A DNA stretch of 64,000 nucleotides from Areca catechu (GCA_021397845.1 CM038053.1:82025157-82089156), one strand, 5' to 3'. Shown: positions 22,919 through 35,244, numbered from the stretch's first letter. Made by a program: numbers and translations. Notes: a model not told the origin generated them from the sequence alone.

Positions 22919-24410
22919 ATTAGTGTATGAATTAATAATTTAACCAAAAGACTTGGACTTTAGTCTAAAGGTTTCTCCCACTAATTTTTCAGATTGGTAG
23001 CCTCTAACTCCAATCTGTGAAAACACTTTTTCAAGTGGGTACTGAAATCCAATAGGCCACGTATGAGCCCGACATTGGCCATCTCACCCATATGAGCCTA
23101 AAGGTAGGTTCGAAAGCCAATTGTTTCCCTAAACAATTTTCAGTATTTCATTTTGCCCCAGAGAACACCCTAATCGGCCTTGGGGCCTCATATTGCGGGT
23201 CTCTGGTTAGGTCCAACTATTAAAATGATGAATCCAATGCTTCCAGCTAACTAAAGACCAAGCCCGACTTTGGCTGGCCCACCTGGTCCCATTAAGGAGG
23301 TTGCACTGAACCATCATCGATCAGATAGAAATTCCAGTCGCCGGATGTACACCCGTTCTTTGGAACTGCCGATGCACACCAAGCTAGTGGACACATTTCT
23401 AACTGACTTAATGGGAGGCTAAGACACTGTCAACACCTTGACTTAGTCTTTTTAAGGACCTAATAATTTTAGAAGATTTTTAGTTGTGACAGAAGAAAAA
23501 GAAGAAGGACATGGATCATCCTCCCACTGAATCAATCAGATTTCAGGAGGGTTGAAATAAATGAACAAATTGATCCATAGGCACCTATAGATCAGTCAGA
23601 CCGATCAACTTGGGTGACATGGGTTAACTCGAGTCATTGAGCTTTTCCAATCAGTTCTGGTCGACTCGATTAGCCATGTAGGTGAGATCATGGGTGAGTA
23701 TCCGCCATTAACCATATTTCCTAGACACCAACCAAGTTGGCCAGGAAAGAGGTAGCCTCATACAACCATGATCACAATGGCAAACCTACCTCGACACCAG
23801 TCAGTTTACCAAACTCGATCAGACTAGCCTAAAGACTTGGGAGTCTACTGAGCCACTAATTGGATCCATTTTAGATGAACGGATCAACTAATCTAACTAT
23901 TAGATAGTTCTAAAGAAGGACCTTAAACAACTTTTGTTTAATCTTCTTGTAATCCGGTTCAACTAAACTTAGGTCTAACCCAGTTATGGACCCAACTAGT
24001 TAGCTAACCCAATTTAACCCAAAATGGCTTATGCAAATTTGATTAGATTTCATAAACCTAAAATTTTTTTTAATAAGCGAAACACTTAATTAAAATATTT
24101 TTAAATTAAGTCTCTATGTAAGACAATTTTACATAACCAAAAATCATGCATCAAGATATTTTACACATATATTATATTCATATTAAACATGCCTAAAATC
24201 ATGTATCACAAAATTAAAACAATTTTTAATTTTAATATTCTTTAAGGATCCTTATGAAAAGGCCAACACAGACGATCCGCATCGTGTCAAAGACACACGG
24301 TCATGGTGAAGGTCTCAACTAGGTTCCAAAAAGAAATTTGGATACATTTTAGATTAAACCAATTTTAATCTATTAAACATGCATACTAGATTAGATGACA
24401 TATGGAACCT
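22919..24410 (-). other. Untranslated leader of copia H
   Basis: This is about 1.5 kb of non-coding leader between the primer-binding site and gag. It holds several inverted repeats: CAGATTGG (22990-22997) with CCAATCTG (23010-23017); TACTGAAA (23040-23047) with TTTCAGTA (23138-23145), enclosing AATTGTTT (23119-23126) with AAACAATT (23131-23138); and CCAGAGA (23158-23164) with TCTCTGG (23200-23206). The distal part toward 24050-24250 is A/T-rich. Confidence 0.75.
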
Positions 24411-24423
24411 GCTCTGATACCAA
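24411..24423 (-). promoter_or_regulatory. Primer-binding site of copia H
   Basis: The - strand reads TTGGTATCAGAGC, complementary to the initiator Met-tRNA 3' end. It directly abuts the 5' LTR. Confidence 0.93.
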
Positions 24424-26758
24424 TGAAAGAAAATAGGTACTAGTGGTTTGACATGTTCCTACACTAGGCATGCAAACAACAGCGGGAGCAGAATGGATTT
24501 TAAAAATAATTTTAAAAATCCACGCAGTGGAAATCTGCTCCGCCCAGAAACTAATCTAATTCTAGTTGCAAAAAGGCATGTAAAATGATATAAAATATTT
24601 GAATTAAAAATTCAATTCATGCATGATAAAAAATTAATTTTTTCATACCTTATTCTGACTGGAATAACTCTGGGATAAAGCTGGAATAGGCTGGAATAAG
24701 TGGGATAAACTTATTCCAGCCTTCTTCTTCCTTGGACTGCTGAAAACTCTGTTTTGGGCTTTCAAAATGTCATCGGAACACTGGCTTCCGAGCCTCCGTT
24801 TGCTCCCAAAATTCAGCAGCGGCAACTTGGACAAGTGCTCTTCGATCTCCAATTGAAAGCTACAAGAAAAACTTAGCCAAAAAAATATAGAAATTCTCCA
24901 AAGACTGCTGCTAGATTTTCTGCAGCAAAACTGAAACAGCAACTTGTTCTTCGCGTTGGGAGCTGCAGCAGCGATCCTGGCTCGCATGGCATGTTCCCAG
25001 GAGTAGAAGAGTACTCCCTCTAGTGGGGAGACACGTCGGGGGCCCTTTGATCGATCTCCACGCGCGGTGCTAGCCGCTGGAAGGAGACACAGTCACAGTG
25101 GATGGGAGCAACCAGGCTTTGCTGCAATCTTGGGTTTGAGCACTCTAATGGACAAGGAATAGGGCCTTATAACTCTTCCTCACACACTCCAAAACCCAGC
25201 ACCCAATGGAAGATAGGACCCAGCTCTCAAAACCTTTCACAGGGAAGAACACACTTGTTGTTACCTCTCTTCTCACGGTGAAACAAAACCACACTTGAAA
25301 CAGGGGACTTGGTTGGTTTATAAAGGCAGCAGAGGAAGAGGGAGGTGGAGAGACGGGGAAAACCAAAAGACACCGGCTGCCAATCTCCCATTTAATAGCC
25401 ATTAAACAAGGATTAAAAATCACGGGTGGAGGGAGAGGAAGGGACAACGCCCAGCGATGGAGAAGTTCGGTCACTTGGTTTTTCTCCCAACGTTTTACCG
25501 TGTAAAACGGTCCAAGTGGAGAGAAAGAAAAAACACCGGTTCAAAACCGGTCCAACCAATTAAACCAATTTGATTCAAACCCATTGGTTCAATCAACCAA
25601 CGATGGTTCAATCCAATTGAAACGGTCCGAGACCAATAAAATTGGTTCAATTGGTTCACAACCAATTGGAGGCCGAAACGAACTCCGAATCAGTTCAAAA
25701 CTGATTCAGAAAAATCTTGGCACAGTCCTGGTCAGCCCGGAACAATTTCCGGTTGACACAGACAAGGGCAAGATGAAAAAAAGAGTGCTAAAAAATACTG
25801 TGACCATAAAATCGAGATGATTCCTAATCGTAATCGGTATCCGCATCAGAGAGTTATCCTCTGTAGCGTGTGACCTCATAGGTTCGAACCTAAACGGTAG
25901 CACTAGAACAATTCTAGTACCAGCACAGGAAACCATCTCGCAATGGATCCCGGTGTCCGGATAGGTCGAAGCTGCGGGAGCAAACTATCGAACCTCCGGT
26001 ATATGGTTACCATATAATTCATCCCTTTGACCTCTAATACTCAGGACGACTGAGATTGGGCTGCCAACCCAGAGACAGTCAGTCCACTACGTGTCTCAAC
26101 CTTACAAGCCCAGTGACTCTTCACTAGGGCTATCCCGGTCGAGGATTTGCTAAATTGAGATACGGTGAGACATTCAATCCAAACTGTTTGGATAGGTCAA
26201 TTCCATCTTGGTCCATCACTGCTCCACAAGTACTTGCCTGTACCCAGAAACCTTCCATCATCGGATTAAAAATCCAGGTAGTCCGGCACCAAAGCACAGG
26301 GAGTTGCTTGCAAGCTACCGTGATGACCTCAGGTCAGAGGGACACATATACCCATATCCAATCGTGAGTATCCCTTTGGCAGAAAGGGGCTACACAGAGT
26401 CACGTTCAATAAGATATCACATATCCCACATGCAGATCACATCAGTGTCACCACACTCATTTGGTCAAGAGGACAACCAAACGATGTGAACTGCAACAAC
26501 CTATACTTGATATATTATCGTCCAGCGCAATATATCCTTTGGTTGTGAACAAGGTTTAAGGACCACTCGATACATCCTCTCTGTATCGAAGTCAGTGTAG
26601 TCCTAATGACTTCATCACATGGAAAGAGTTCATTTCAGGAAAATACAATTTGTGATGAGCTGCCAAAAATAATATTTTATTAATTCATAAAAAGAATACA
26701 ATACTGAGCTCAACCGCCTACAACCCAGGCGATTGGCTTTGGGACACAATTCCCAACA
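24424..26758 (-). repeat. 5' LTR of copia H
   Basis: The LTR is 2335 bp and closely matches 16594-18939. It lacks a short duplicated 'ataaaatattt' segment present in the left copy near 16760. Its putative TATA box TTTATAAA lies at 25317-25324. Open frames inside it duplicate those in the other LTR and are not genes. Confidence 0.93.
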
Positions 26759-27436
26759 CTGCTATCGTTGAACACATTGAACTCGATGGGTTGGCTTGCT
26801 TAAATTTGAGTCGACTCTTCTTCTCAAAATCAAAAATCTTTACTCTGAAGGAGTCGGCTCGTTGTAGCTTGAGTTGGGTCGCTTCACCAGGTCTTCAAAA
26901 TCTGGTCTGGCAAAGTCGGCTCATTGTGATTCGGGTCGGCTCACCTGGCTTGTTCTCAGAATACTTCAAAACTGGACTCTGGAAGAGTCAACTCGGACTT
27001 ATTCCAGTCGACTTGGATTCACTAGAGTCAGCTCGAATTGTTACATGCCAAAATCCTTGTTGCATGTCATGAGATAGAGTCGGCTCTTTTGAGGTTGGGT
27101 CGGCTCGAGTGACTTTTTAGGGTTTTTAAAATTTAACTTCAAGAAGACTCTCACCAACACTCTTATACATTTGATACAAACCAACTTAAAATAAATTGAA
27201 GGCATAGCACACATAGAAGTAACCCTTTTTCATTATATTTCTTAACTTTTTCTTCGGGTTCTTCTTTACAAAATCAGATTACAACACAACTCAAAACAAG
27301 AAGTAAAGATGTAGGAGTTGAAGTTTGAACAAATAAATTATCCTACAAAAACTTGTAAATCACTTGAAGAGTTGTTAGAAAAAAATGTGCATGCTCCAAT
27401 ATTTCGTTATCATCAAAATCACTTATGGGGTCAACA
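26759..27436 (-). repeat. SIRE-like LTR 'I', right part
   Basis: This continues the LTR cut by H. It starts within the GAGTCGGCTC minisatellite (to about 27110) and ends with TTATCATCAAAATCACTT followed by GGGGTCAACA. Reverse-complemented, that matches the start of the copia E LTR at 46320-46355 and fixes the LTR edge at 27436. The following bases (GAAGA) belong to element G. It is unresolved whether I is a solo LTR or part of a complete element. The ORF 27318-27620 crosses the LTR edge and is not a gene. Confidence 0.7.
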
Positions 27437-27640
27437 GAAGATCACAAGAAAAGGCCAAGAAGTCGATCACCACATGACACCGGGGGACTCCCCCTTGAAT
27501 CTAGTGCCAATAAAGTTTGTGCTGGCTAAATGCCTTACCATCATGTTAATACAGTCTATATACTCTTTTAAATGCCCTGTGTGCTCATGTCTTGATTTAG
27601 ATTATAGGGTAGCTACTTGAAGCCAAGAAGATGCAAGCAA

Positions 27641-28200
27641 AACCAAAGAGGCATACAAACAAATATTACCTCTATCATCAAGACCATGACCATGATATAC
27701 AGGAGTGCATATAGTAGCAAGATGACATCAAGAAACTAATCCATCATGGCCAGCTAGATCTATTCCTTCAAGATCAAAGGGAGAGGCATGACACCCCAGC
27801 TTCGCACCTGCAAGAACCACCACTGGGGGCACCATGGCCAAGGGTAGAAGAAATAGGTGATCGACCTACTAGAAAGGATGTCAACATCATTACCGAGGGG
27901 ACAGAAGGAGAAGTTGAAGCAAATAGGGGACATAATCTTGATGAAATCATCACCTTCACTTGGGTTGACAATTAAGGGATATAATACCCCGATCATGATC
28001 CTATGGTTGTAAACCTCAACATTAATGATTGTAATGTACACTATATTCTTGTTGATAGTAAAAGCTTAGTGGACATGTTGTTTTATGATGCTCTCTTGAA
28101 AATAGATATTTCTTCCTAATGGCTAAAAAAGCTGGATGCACCCATAATGAGATTCTTGGGGGAATCGATTCCTACTGAAGGTACCATTACACTATTGTTG
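27641..28200 (+). pseudogene. Gag C-terminus and protease of Tat element G
   Basis: A Tat-type Gag tail is read as KYYLYHQDHDHDIQEC near 27660-27710, followed by a degraded linker. The protease-like text reads DPMVVNLNINDCNVHYILV, then DSKSLVDMLFYDALLK at about 28000-28100. The expected D-x-G of the protease loop has become DSK, so the enzyme would be inactive. Stops interrupt the frame several times. Confidence 0.6.
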
Positions 28201-28599
28201 ATAGCAAGAAGTGCCCCGTGGTGATCCCAAGTGTGCCATAACTTTATAGTTATGAAAACTCCCTTGATTTACAATGCCATCCTCAGTTGGTCGGGACTAA
28301 ATGATTTCTGTGCGGTAGTATCAACTTATTATTTACTCATGAGATTCCCCATAGTACATGGAGTGGGAGATATGCATGGAAACCAAGCCCAGACAAGACA
28401 ATGCTTTTGGTGGCTTGCCAGGCTAAACCTCCAAATTCTTTCTTGGTTGAAGGGCTAATGCCCAAGATGAATTGACCAAGGAAAGAGGAGAACCTGCTAA
28501 GAATCTTATGGCCATCCTTCTACATAATAGAAACCCTCAGCACATATTTAGACAAGGCTACAAAGCAATAGCTCATGACCTTTTTATAAAAAAATGCTG

Positions 28600-29360
28600 A
28601 CATTTTTGCTTGGTCCCCTACAAGCATGCCCGACATAAATCCTAAAGTAATGGTTCATCAATTGAAGGTGGATCTAAACCATCGATTAGTGAAATAGAAG
28701 AAAAGAAGTTTCATCTAAGAGTGATAGAAGGCTCTAGTTGAAGAAGTATAAAAGTTGACTGATACAGGATTCATCAGAGAAGTCCATTATCCTAAGTAGC
28801 TAGGTAATGTAGTATTGGTAAAGAAAGCCATCGAGAAGTGGCAGATGTGTATAGACTTCACAGACCTTAATAAGGCCTTCCTGAAGAATAGTTACCTACA
28901 TTCCTGAATCGACCAATTAGTAGATGCCACTATAGGCCATGAACTTCTAACCATTATGGATGCTTTCTTTGGTTACAATCAAATTCGTATAGCACCCAAG
29001 GATGAAGAAAAAATCTCTTTTATTATTGACTATGGGTTGTTTTGTTATAGGGTGATGCCGTTTGGCTTAAAAAATGCAAGGGCCACCTATTAGTATTGGT
29101 GAACAAAGTTTTCAAGAACCAAATTGACTATAATATAGAATTGTATGTTGATAACATATTGGTCAAAAGACACACCACCAAAAATCATGTGGATGATTTA
29201 GAAGAGATCTTCGCTATCCTAGGCAAGTACCATATGAAGCTAAACCTAGCCAAGTGCACATTTGAAGTTATATCCAGGAAGTTCTTTAGGTTCATGGTGT
29301 CTCACCAAGGAATTGAAGCCAACCTAGAGAAAATACATGCTATAAGATAGATGGCCATGC
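28600..29360 (+). pseudogene. Reverse transcriptase of Tat element G
   Basis: Motifs read in order are DTGFIREVHYPK, KKAIEKWQMCIDFTDLNKAF, TIMDAFFGYNQIRIAP, VMPFGLKNARATY and LYVDNILVKRHT. The catalytic YVDD is YVDN, a loss of an essential Asp. The tail KLNLAKCTFEVISRKFF and GIEANLEKIHAIR is typical of Tat RTs. The clearest open part is 29096-29350; stops and frame changes break the rest. Confidence 0.8.
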
Positions 29361-30191
29361 CAAGAACAATGAAAGAGGTCTAAAGGCTCACCAAACATAT
29401 TACTGCTCTTAGTCAATTTGTCTTTAGATTGGCTGAGCGGTGCTTACCTTTCTTCTAGAAATTTAAAAAGTCAAAGGACTCTGGTGGATTGAGGAATGCC
29501 AAAAGATATTTGAAGATCTTAGAACCTACCTCGATGCTCCACTCTTTAGCAAACCTAAAGTGGGTGAAGAGTTATACCTATATTTGGCGATCTCCCCTTT
29601 GGCCATCGACTCTGACCTCATTTGAGAGGAAGATCATATGCAGAAGTTGGTATACTATATTAGTCGAGTCTTGTAGAATGTTGAAACCATGTACACCTTG
29701 TTGGAGAAGCTTACTTTTGCCTTATAATCTTGACCAGGTAGCTTCATCCATATTTCCAAGCTCACATGGTGGTGGTCCTTATGGACCAGACCCTTCGAAT
29801 GACTCTGCACCAGCTAGAATCTTCAAGTAGAATGGCTAAGTGGGCTCTTGAACTCTTCAAGTTTGACTTGGCATTCCATCCAAGGCCTTCTATAAAGGCC
29901 CAAGTGTTGGCTAATTTTGTAATAGAATGCACCATTTTTGAAGGAGAACCCGATGGGGCAAATTCATGCTTGAAGATTTAGAGAGTCAAAGGATAATGTA
30001 TGTGGATGGAGCCTTCAATCCTAATGGTTTGGGAGCTGGACTCATTCTTGTCAACCCTGAAAGGGGAAGTATTCAATATGCCCTCTAATTCGAATTTTCC
30101 TCTACCAATAATGAAATTGAATTTGAAGCCTTGATTGCTGGCCTTATAATAGCAAATGAATTAGGAGTGCAACATCTAAAGGCCTACAGTG
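29361..30191 (+). pseudogene. RNase H and archaeal-type RNase H of Tat element G, 5' part
   Basis: After RT a degraded first RNase H and connector occupy 29400-29980 in changing frames. From 29995 a second RNase H reads YVDGAFNPNGLGAGLILV, EIEFEALIAGLIIANELGV and QHLKAYS. This second domain is the aRNH known from the Tat lineage. The text stops at the CRM-like LTR of element B (30192). Confidence 0.78.
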
Positions 30192-31576
30192 TGATGGGGG
30201 ACAAAAATGAAATGATGAATGGAGAGTTTTAGCAAGCTAACCAGTAAGTAGACTTGAGTAATTAATTATCAAATAAATGGTCTAAATTAATCCAAGAAAA
30301 GAATCATCATAAAAAGACTAGTTGATCTAAATTACAATACCTGAAATATAGATCTAGTTCAAAATAGAGATTAGGATCTTCATGGCAAGGAAACCATCAC
30401 TATTAGGGCAAGTTAACCTTCAAATATTCAGATCTAATGAAGCTTAGGAAGAGTTTTCCTACCAACAATGATGGCTAATTATTTGGTGGAAGTAGGAGCT
30501 CTCATTACTTAAGTATTGAGGTCTAAACCATAAGACTAGCACTCTCTACCTTTAGGACTCATCTTGGCCATGATTCTTGGCTTGGAGACCTTTATCTTGG
30601 ACTTGGAAAATCAAAGAAAACCTGCATCAAATCAGAGATTAGGCATGGAAGGAGAATTCAAAATTGGAATTGAAACAAGAAGAAGAAGAAAGGGAAATAA
30701 GGAAGTAGAAGCCGACACCTTCAAGGAATGATGCTTGGATCTTGGATAAAGCAAGGAGCACTCCACCTTTCAAACACTCAAGGGTATTCTACCCTTCAAA
30801 CACTCATTCAAGAACCCCACACTCTCTTCTTAAATCTATCTTCTAACTCTCAAACTCAAGAACTTTTCACTCCAAACAAGAGAACCTAGGAGAACTAGAA
30901 CAAGAAAGATAGCTTTCTTCAAAATAGAATGAATACAATGGGGGGGGGGGGGGGGGCTTAGGCCCTATTTATAGCCTTTCATAACCTACATGGGTTGGCC
31001 AAGGAGAGAGAGAGAGTAGAGGTTTGGTCTAGCTAACTATAGTTGGGTAGTTTTTTTAATTAGGATTTTATAACAATTTATGTGTAGAGGGTTACAACCA
31101 ATTGACATGTAGCAATGACTTGGCTTAATTTGCGGATGTGGAGCCCTATGTGGCATGTGATGTGGCATCCCACATGACAAGTTAGTTGGAGGGTTGTTGG
31201 GATAATAGAACATGGCTTCAGTCTCCCCATAAATTTTTGATGTAGTTTCCTTCCTCCTCCCCAAAAGGTGCTTGATGTGGTGTCGACCAAAATGGGCTTC
31301 AAGTAAATGGCATCCAAGTGAGAGAAATGGGCTTTAAGTAGATGGCATCCAAGTGAGAGAGGTGGGCTTCAAATGGATGGCACCAAGTGAAGAAAATGGG
31401 CATTGAAGAAGTGGCCTCATACCCTGCTTGAATCTAGGTTGAGTTGACTCATGAATCTGCTCAAGTATTTGCTAAAAGAGAAGATGGGCTTAAATCCTTT
31501 ATTAGATTTATCTATTTTAACTGGAAAACAAAAGTGAGTTAGTTCAAAAACTTCTTTCTTGTTGATGTCCCCATTA
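30192..31576 (-). repeat. 3' LTR of element B
   Basis: The LTR is 1385 bp and ends CCCCATTA instead of CCCCATCA. It has a TATTTATAG box at 30966-30974. A run of 17 G at 30940-30956 is absent from the partner LTR, which has GGGGAGGCC there. The small open frames inside are not genes. Confidence 0.9.
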
Positions 31577-32412
31577 ATTCTTCCAGGGTGAAAAGAACTC
31601 AACTCTATCGAGTAAGAATCAATCTGACTTTGGTAATACTCTAGTAGGTTTGGTTGATTCTTTGTAGGTCTTCTCAAGTAATCCAAGAGTCTTCAGAATC
31701 AAGTCATCATTGCCAATAAACCAAGTAGCTTTGATAGTCCCTGTTTTGGATAGTGATAGTCTTATTATCTAAGATTTGCTCAATCCTATCTTGCTGCTTT
31801 GGTAACTTGGCTGGTGGACACTCATGGGTTGGCTCACTCTCAAAGATAGAATCAGGCTCGAAAGGCTTACTAGGTATCATTATTGGTTTCTTTACCCTTC
31901 TAGATTTGAATTATTGAAAGTGGAACTGATACCAAAGTCAGATGGTAAATCTAGCACATAGTAGGTCCAAATTTTCCTCACTATTTTGAAAATGACCTAC
32001 ACCATGGGCATATAATCATTCAGGTTTGGCCTTACTATGACATAGTCTCCTTCCTGAAATTCTTTGTTTCTTTTATGTGAGTTAATCATATGCTTGTTAA
32101 TTTCATTGCTCAAATTTTCTTACAATCATGCTATGCATATGACTCTTGCAGTCACGGACACTCATGCATGGGAAGGTCAAATGACATCAAATGATAAAAC
32201 ATAAATGACACCAAAACAAAACAAGCTTTAATGGATTTTATTATCTATGAACTGAACTTTATTGCTAGGAAACAAAAGTTCCTAATTTCCAATATTTTCT
32301 TAAATGGCTTTGAAAACTCTGGCACACAACTTTAGGTAGGTGGCAGTGAATCTTAATTTGGTACACAATAAATGCCATAATGTCTTCCAAAAGTAACTAT
32401 TGAATATTACTA
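31577..32412 (-). pseudogene. Integrase remnant and chromodomain-like tail of element B
   Basis: Bases 31577-31900 correspond on the - strand to the CRM-A/C integrase tail just inside the LTR; ATTCTTCCAGGGTG matches ATTCTCCCGGGATG in CRM-A. Further in, the text is decayed. At 32300-32412 the core fragment SYFWKTLWHLLCTKLRF is readable. No catalytic set remains. Confidence 0.7.
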
Positions 32413-33830
32413 GGACCTGATCAATGGTATGGTGGATGTCCCAACTGGGTGGATTAGGATTGGAAATGTTCCAGAAGGGTGAATCAGGCTCATGGCAATT
32501 ATCAGGGAATACAATATCCATCTTCCTTCTCTTGCACTTCCATCTTTCAATTCCTACCATCTCTTCACTTCTAATCCTCATGTTAAATTCTTTTACAGGT
32601 TGTACAATTTCTTGGGGTTGATCCTTTGGAATTGGTTTTAGATTTTCTCTGATGGTCAATACCCCATTAGGTGATCCTTCATTAATCTCTAGATGTAAAT
32701 CCTCAACAGTGATTAATTCCGGGTCCTCTATTATCTCCTCGAATTATTCTTCATGGCTTTGTTCTTAGACTTCGTTTTGATTGTCCCCATTGTTGATTTC
32801 TTTAGGCTGGGTAATTATTTTATCTTCAAGTAATTATTCTTGATCATATTCGTCCATAAGATTAAACCCAGCTTCATAAACTTCTTCCTTAAGTTCTTTA
32901 ATGGGTTTAGGATTTTCTTTTTCTAGCCCTTCATTTGGATAAGACTTTGATTATATTTTATCCTTAAATTCTTCAATAGGTTTAGAAGATTTTTTCTTTA
33001 ATTTTTCTATGGGTTTAGTCTCTTCTTCACCTCCCTCATACTTAATGAATTTGCCAATATAAATAAATACGGTGTATCATCTTGTCTCAATTTGTACCAT
33101 TGGTCTAAAAGTTTTTGCTCATAATATTTATCTAGGTACTTTTCCCTCAGTTTGCTCTTCGTTTCTCTCCAAGTACTTGTTTTATCCCCACTATAATAAC
33201 TTTTTCACTCAACTTCTCCCCAATATGTTTTAATATGTCGAATTAACTTTGATTTAGCAAATTGACACTTTGTTACTTCTGACATTTTTTCAAATTCAAA
33301 GTATTGATCTATTTTTTCTTCCCAATCGACATACACCTCAGGGTTTCCATCGAAAGTGGGTGCATAGGGTCGATTGTTCCTAAAGACTCTCTACTCCTGA
33401 TTAACAAAGTCTTGGTAAGGGTATCTAGGGTTATACTCAAGTTTAAGATCATGACATTGGGCTCTTGGACCAAAGGAAGGTGGATTAGGTGATTCAGGCT
33501 CAACATGGATCCTTTAGGCAGCTTCTATGAAGTCATGGTGAAGTCGTCTTGAATTGTATTTAGTAGTGAATTCATGATGATAGACTCTTGGATCTTGAGG
33601 AATTAACCTAAGTGACTCAGCTTCGGTGGGGGTCATTGGGGTCTCTTCAAGTGTCCTAACATGGTCCTTCACTTGACCTAATTCTTTTCTCATTTGCCCT
33701 AATGGCCCATTTATGGTATCAAACTTTTTAGTCAGGGTTTTCAAAAAGAATTCAAGAATAGGATCTTTGGATAAAAATAGACTGAGTGTGGGACTATTGG
33801 TATGGAGCTTCAAGCAGTACAAACCTAACT
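32413..33830 (-). pseudogene. gag-protease remnant of element B, fused to integrase
   Basis: The frame 32300-32659 reads DIVFPDN, then DIHHTIDQVLV, which corresponds to the protease/RT junction of CRM-A (DVFPEDLPD, DIQHAIDLV). It then passes directly into integrase text, so a deletion removed RT, RNase H and the integrase N-terminus. From 33309 to 33822 a Gag N-terminal region with a coiled-coil-like stretch (FDTINGPLGQMRKELGQV) is readable. I found neither the zinc knuckle nor the protease loop. Confidence 0.65.
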
Positions 33831-35244
33831 TCTAGGGCTCCTAGACCTAAAAGCTCAAAATACAAGACTTAACTAGGTACTACTTAAGTATGTAATTAAC
33901 CTGTCCACTAGCCAGGTAAGAGGTGGGGTTGCGGGAGGCTCCCCTCGCTTTCATGAGATCCTAATTAAAAATTGCAAGTCTGCTTAAGGCGTTTGCCATT
34001 TGACCTCTTGGCTTAGACACCAATTTCAAGGAAAAAGTACAAACTCAAATAATACTTTGTCTTACCTTGCACTTGAACCCGACTTGTGGGTGTCCCTAGT
34101 TTTAGGTTCCTACTCGATTTCAATTATGGTTTTGGTCAATGCAAATGTGGATGATTATTTTGGGCCAAGGTAAGGTAATGACCTCCTTCCCTTATGTTAT
34201 GATTGAATGCCCTTAATTAGATTTAGGAATGGATGCACAAATAATTGACCTACTAGTTAACACAACAACTAGTATTAGCACAAACATGAGATTCAAAACC
34301 GAATTTAAAAAAAAGAAAATTCAAAAAATTAAATTAAAAAAATTTAGATTTTGAAGTCTAGATTTTAGAAATCAAATTTTAAAATTTAAATCTTGAATTA
34401 GGATTAAAACTTTGTTCTAGAAGTTAGAGTTGTTGCAAGATAGTTTCAGCCCTAACAACTTCTTGTCAACTAGTTTTAAAAAATTTGAAATTAAAATTTT
34501 AAAATTTCAAAAAAATTAAATTTGAATTGTTAGATCCCTCAGTGAAGATCCCAGATTCTAAATTTTGAAAATTTAATTCTTGGAATTTGGTTAAGAAATT
34601 CATTTAGAAAGCTTGTTGTAAAAGAAAATTTCAGCAGGGAACAACTTTCAACAAGCTAGTTTTAAAAATTCAAAATTTAATCTTTTTAAAAATAAAAAAA
34701 TTCAAACTAAAACTAATTTTGTTAACTCTCAGATAAGAATTCTTGGATTTTAATGTTTTGACTTTAGATTAACTCAAATTTTGGTTGAGAAAGTAGTTTG
34801 AAAGCACATGCTAGAAGATTCCAATAGTTTAGCTAACTCTTAACGACCTAAATTCAAATTTCGAATTCCTAACTCTAGATAGTTCTAAAATTCAAAATTC
34901 TAGTGGGAAATAGCAAAAATCAAAGTTTGAATCTCAGATCTAAAAATTAGAAATTTATAAAAAATATTTTTATATTTTTTTGAAAATTAAATGAAATGGA
35001 AGGCAGAAACAAAATTCTTGACAGAACTTCAGAAATGATCTAAGAACTCGATTTTTAAATCCAGAAATCAATAAAAAATATTTTTTTGAATTTTATATTT
35101 CAAATCATAACAATGAAGGTACTAGAAATGTATTTTTTTGGACTTTTTTTGTAATAAAAATAAATTACAAAAATCCATGAAAAATTTGGGTGAATACTAG
35201 AACATAAATTTTGCAATTAAATACTTGACTTAGTAGAACCTTAA
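33831..35244 (-). other. Untranslated leader of element B
   Basis: This is non-coding, strongly A/T-rich DNA from about 34280 to 35220. It lies between gag and the primer-binding site. I saw no other structure. Confidence 0.65.

Larger units (their letters stand above)
16594..26758 (-). mobile_element. Copia element H, complete with two LTRs
   Basis: This is a full-length Ty1-copia element of 10165 bp on the - strand, inserted in SIRE-like LTR I. The LTRs are 16594-18939 and 24424-26758. The flanks are CTTCT (16589-16593) and CTGCT (26759-26763), a 5-bp duplication with one mismatch. The primer-binding site is TTGGTATCAGAGC and the polypurine tract is CAAGTGGGAGT. Gag, protease, integrase, RT and RNase H all lie in one - strand frame from 22897 to 18953, interrupted only by about ten stop codons and no net frameshift. 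The Gag and integrase resemble those of copia A and D (tentatively Angela/BARE-like). Confidence 0.93.
27437..30191 (+). mobile_element. Tat-type Ty3-gypsy element G, left part
   Basis: This is a much decayed gypsy element on the + strand with Gag C-terminus, protease, RT, RNase H and the second (archaeal-type) RNase H characteristic of the Tat lineage. It is cut by element B at 30191; the frame resumes at 36649 or 36654. Neither LTR was found in the window. I see nothing recognisable in 27437-27640 except a short hairpin GGGGGACTCCCCC near 27480. Confidence 0.78.

Noticed and set aside
24643..25474. Open frames of 114 and 109 codons with matches at 16824-17628
   Set aside because: They lie in both LTRs of copia H at the same offset and carry no domain.
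27318..27620. 100-codon open frame between LTR I and the Tat element
   Set aside because: It crosses the LTR edge at 27436, so it is a chance frame.
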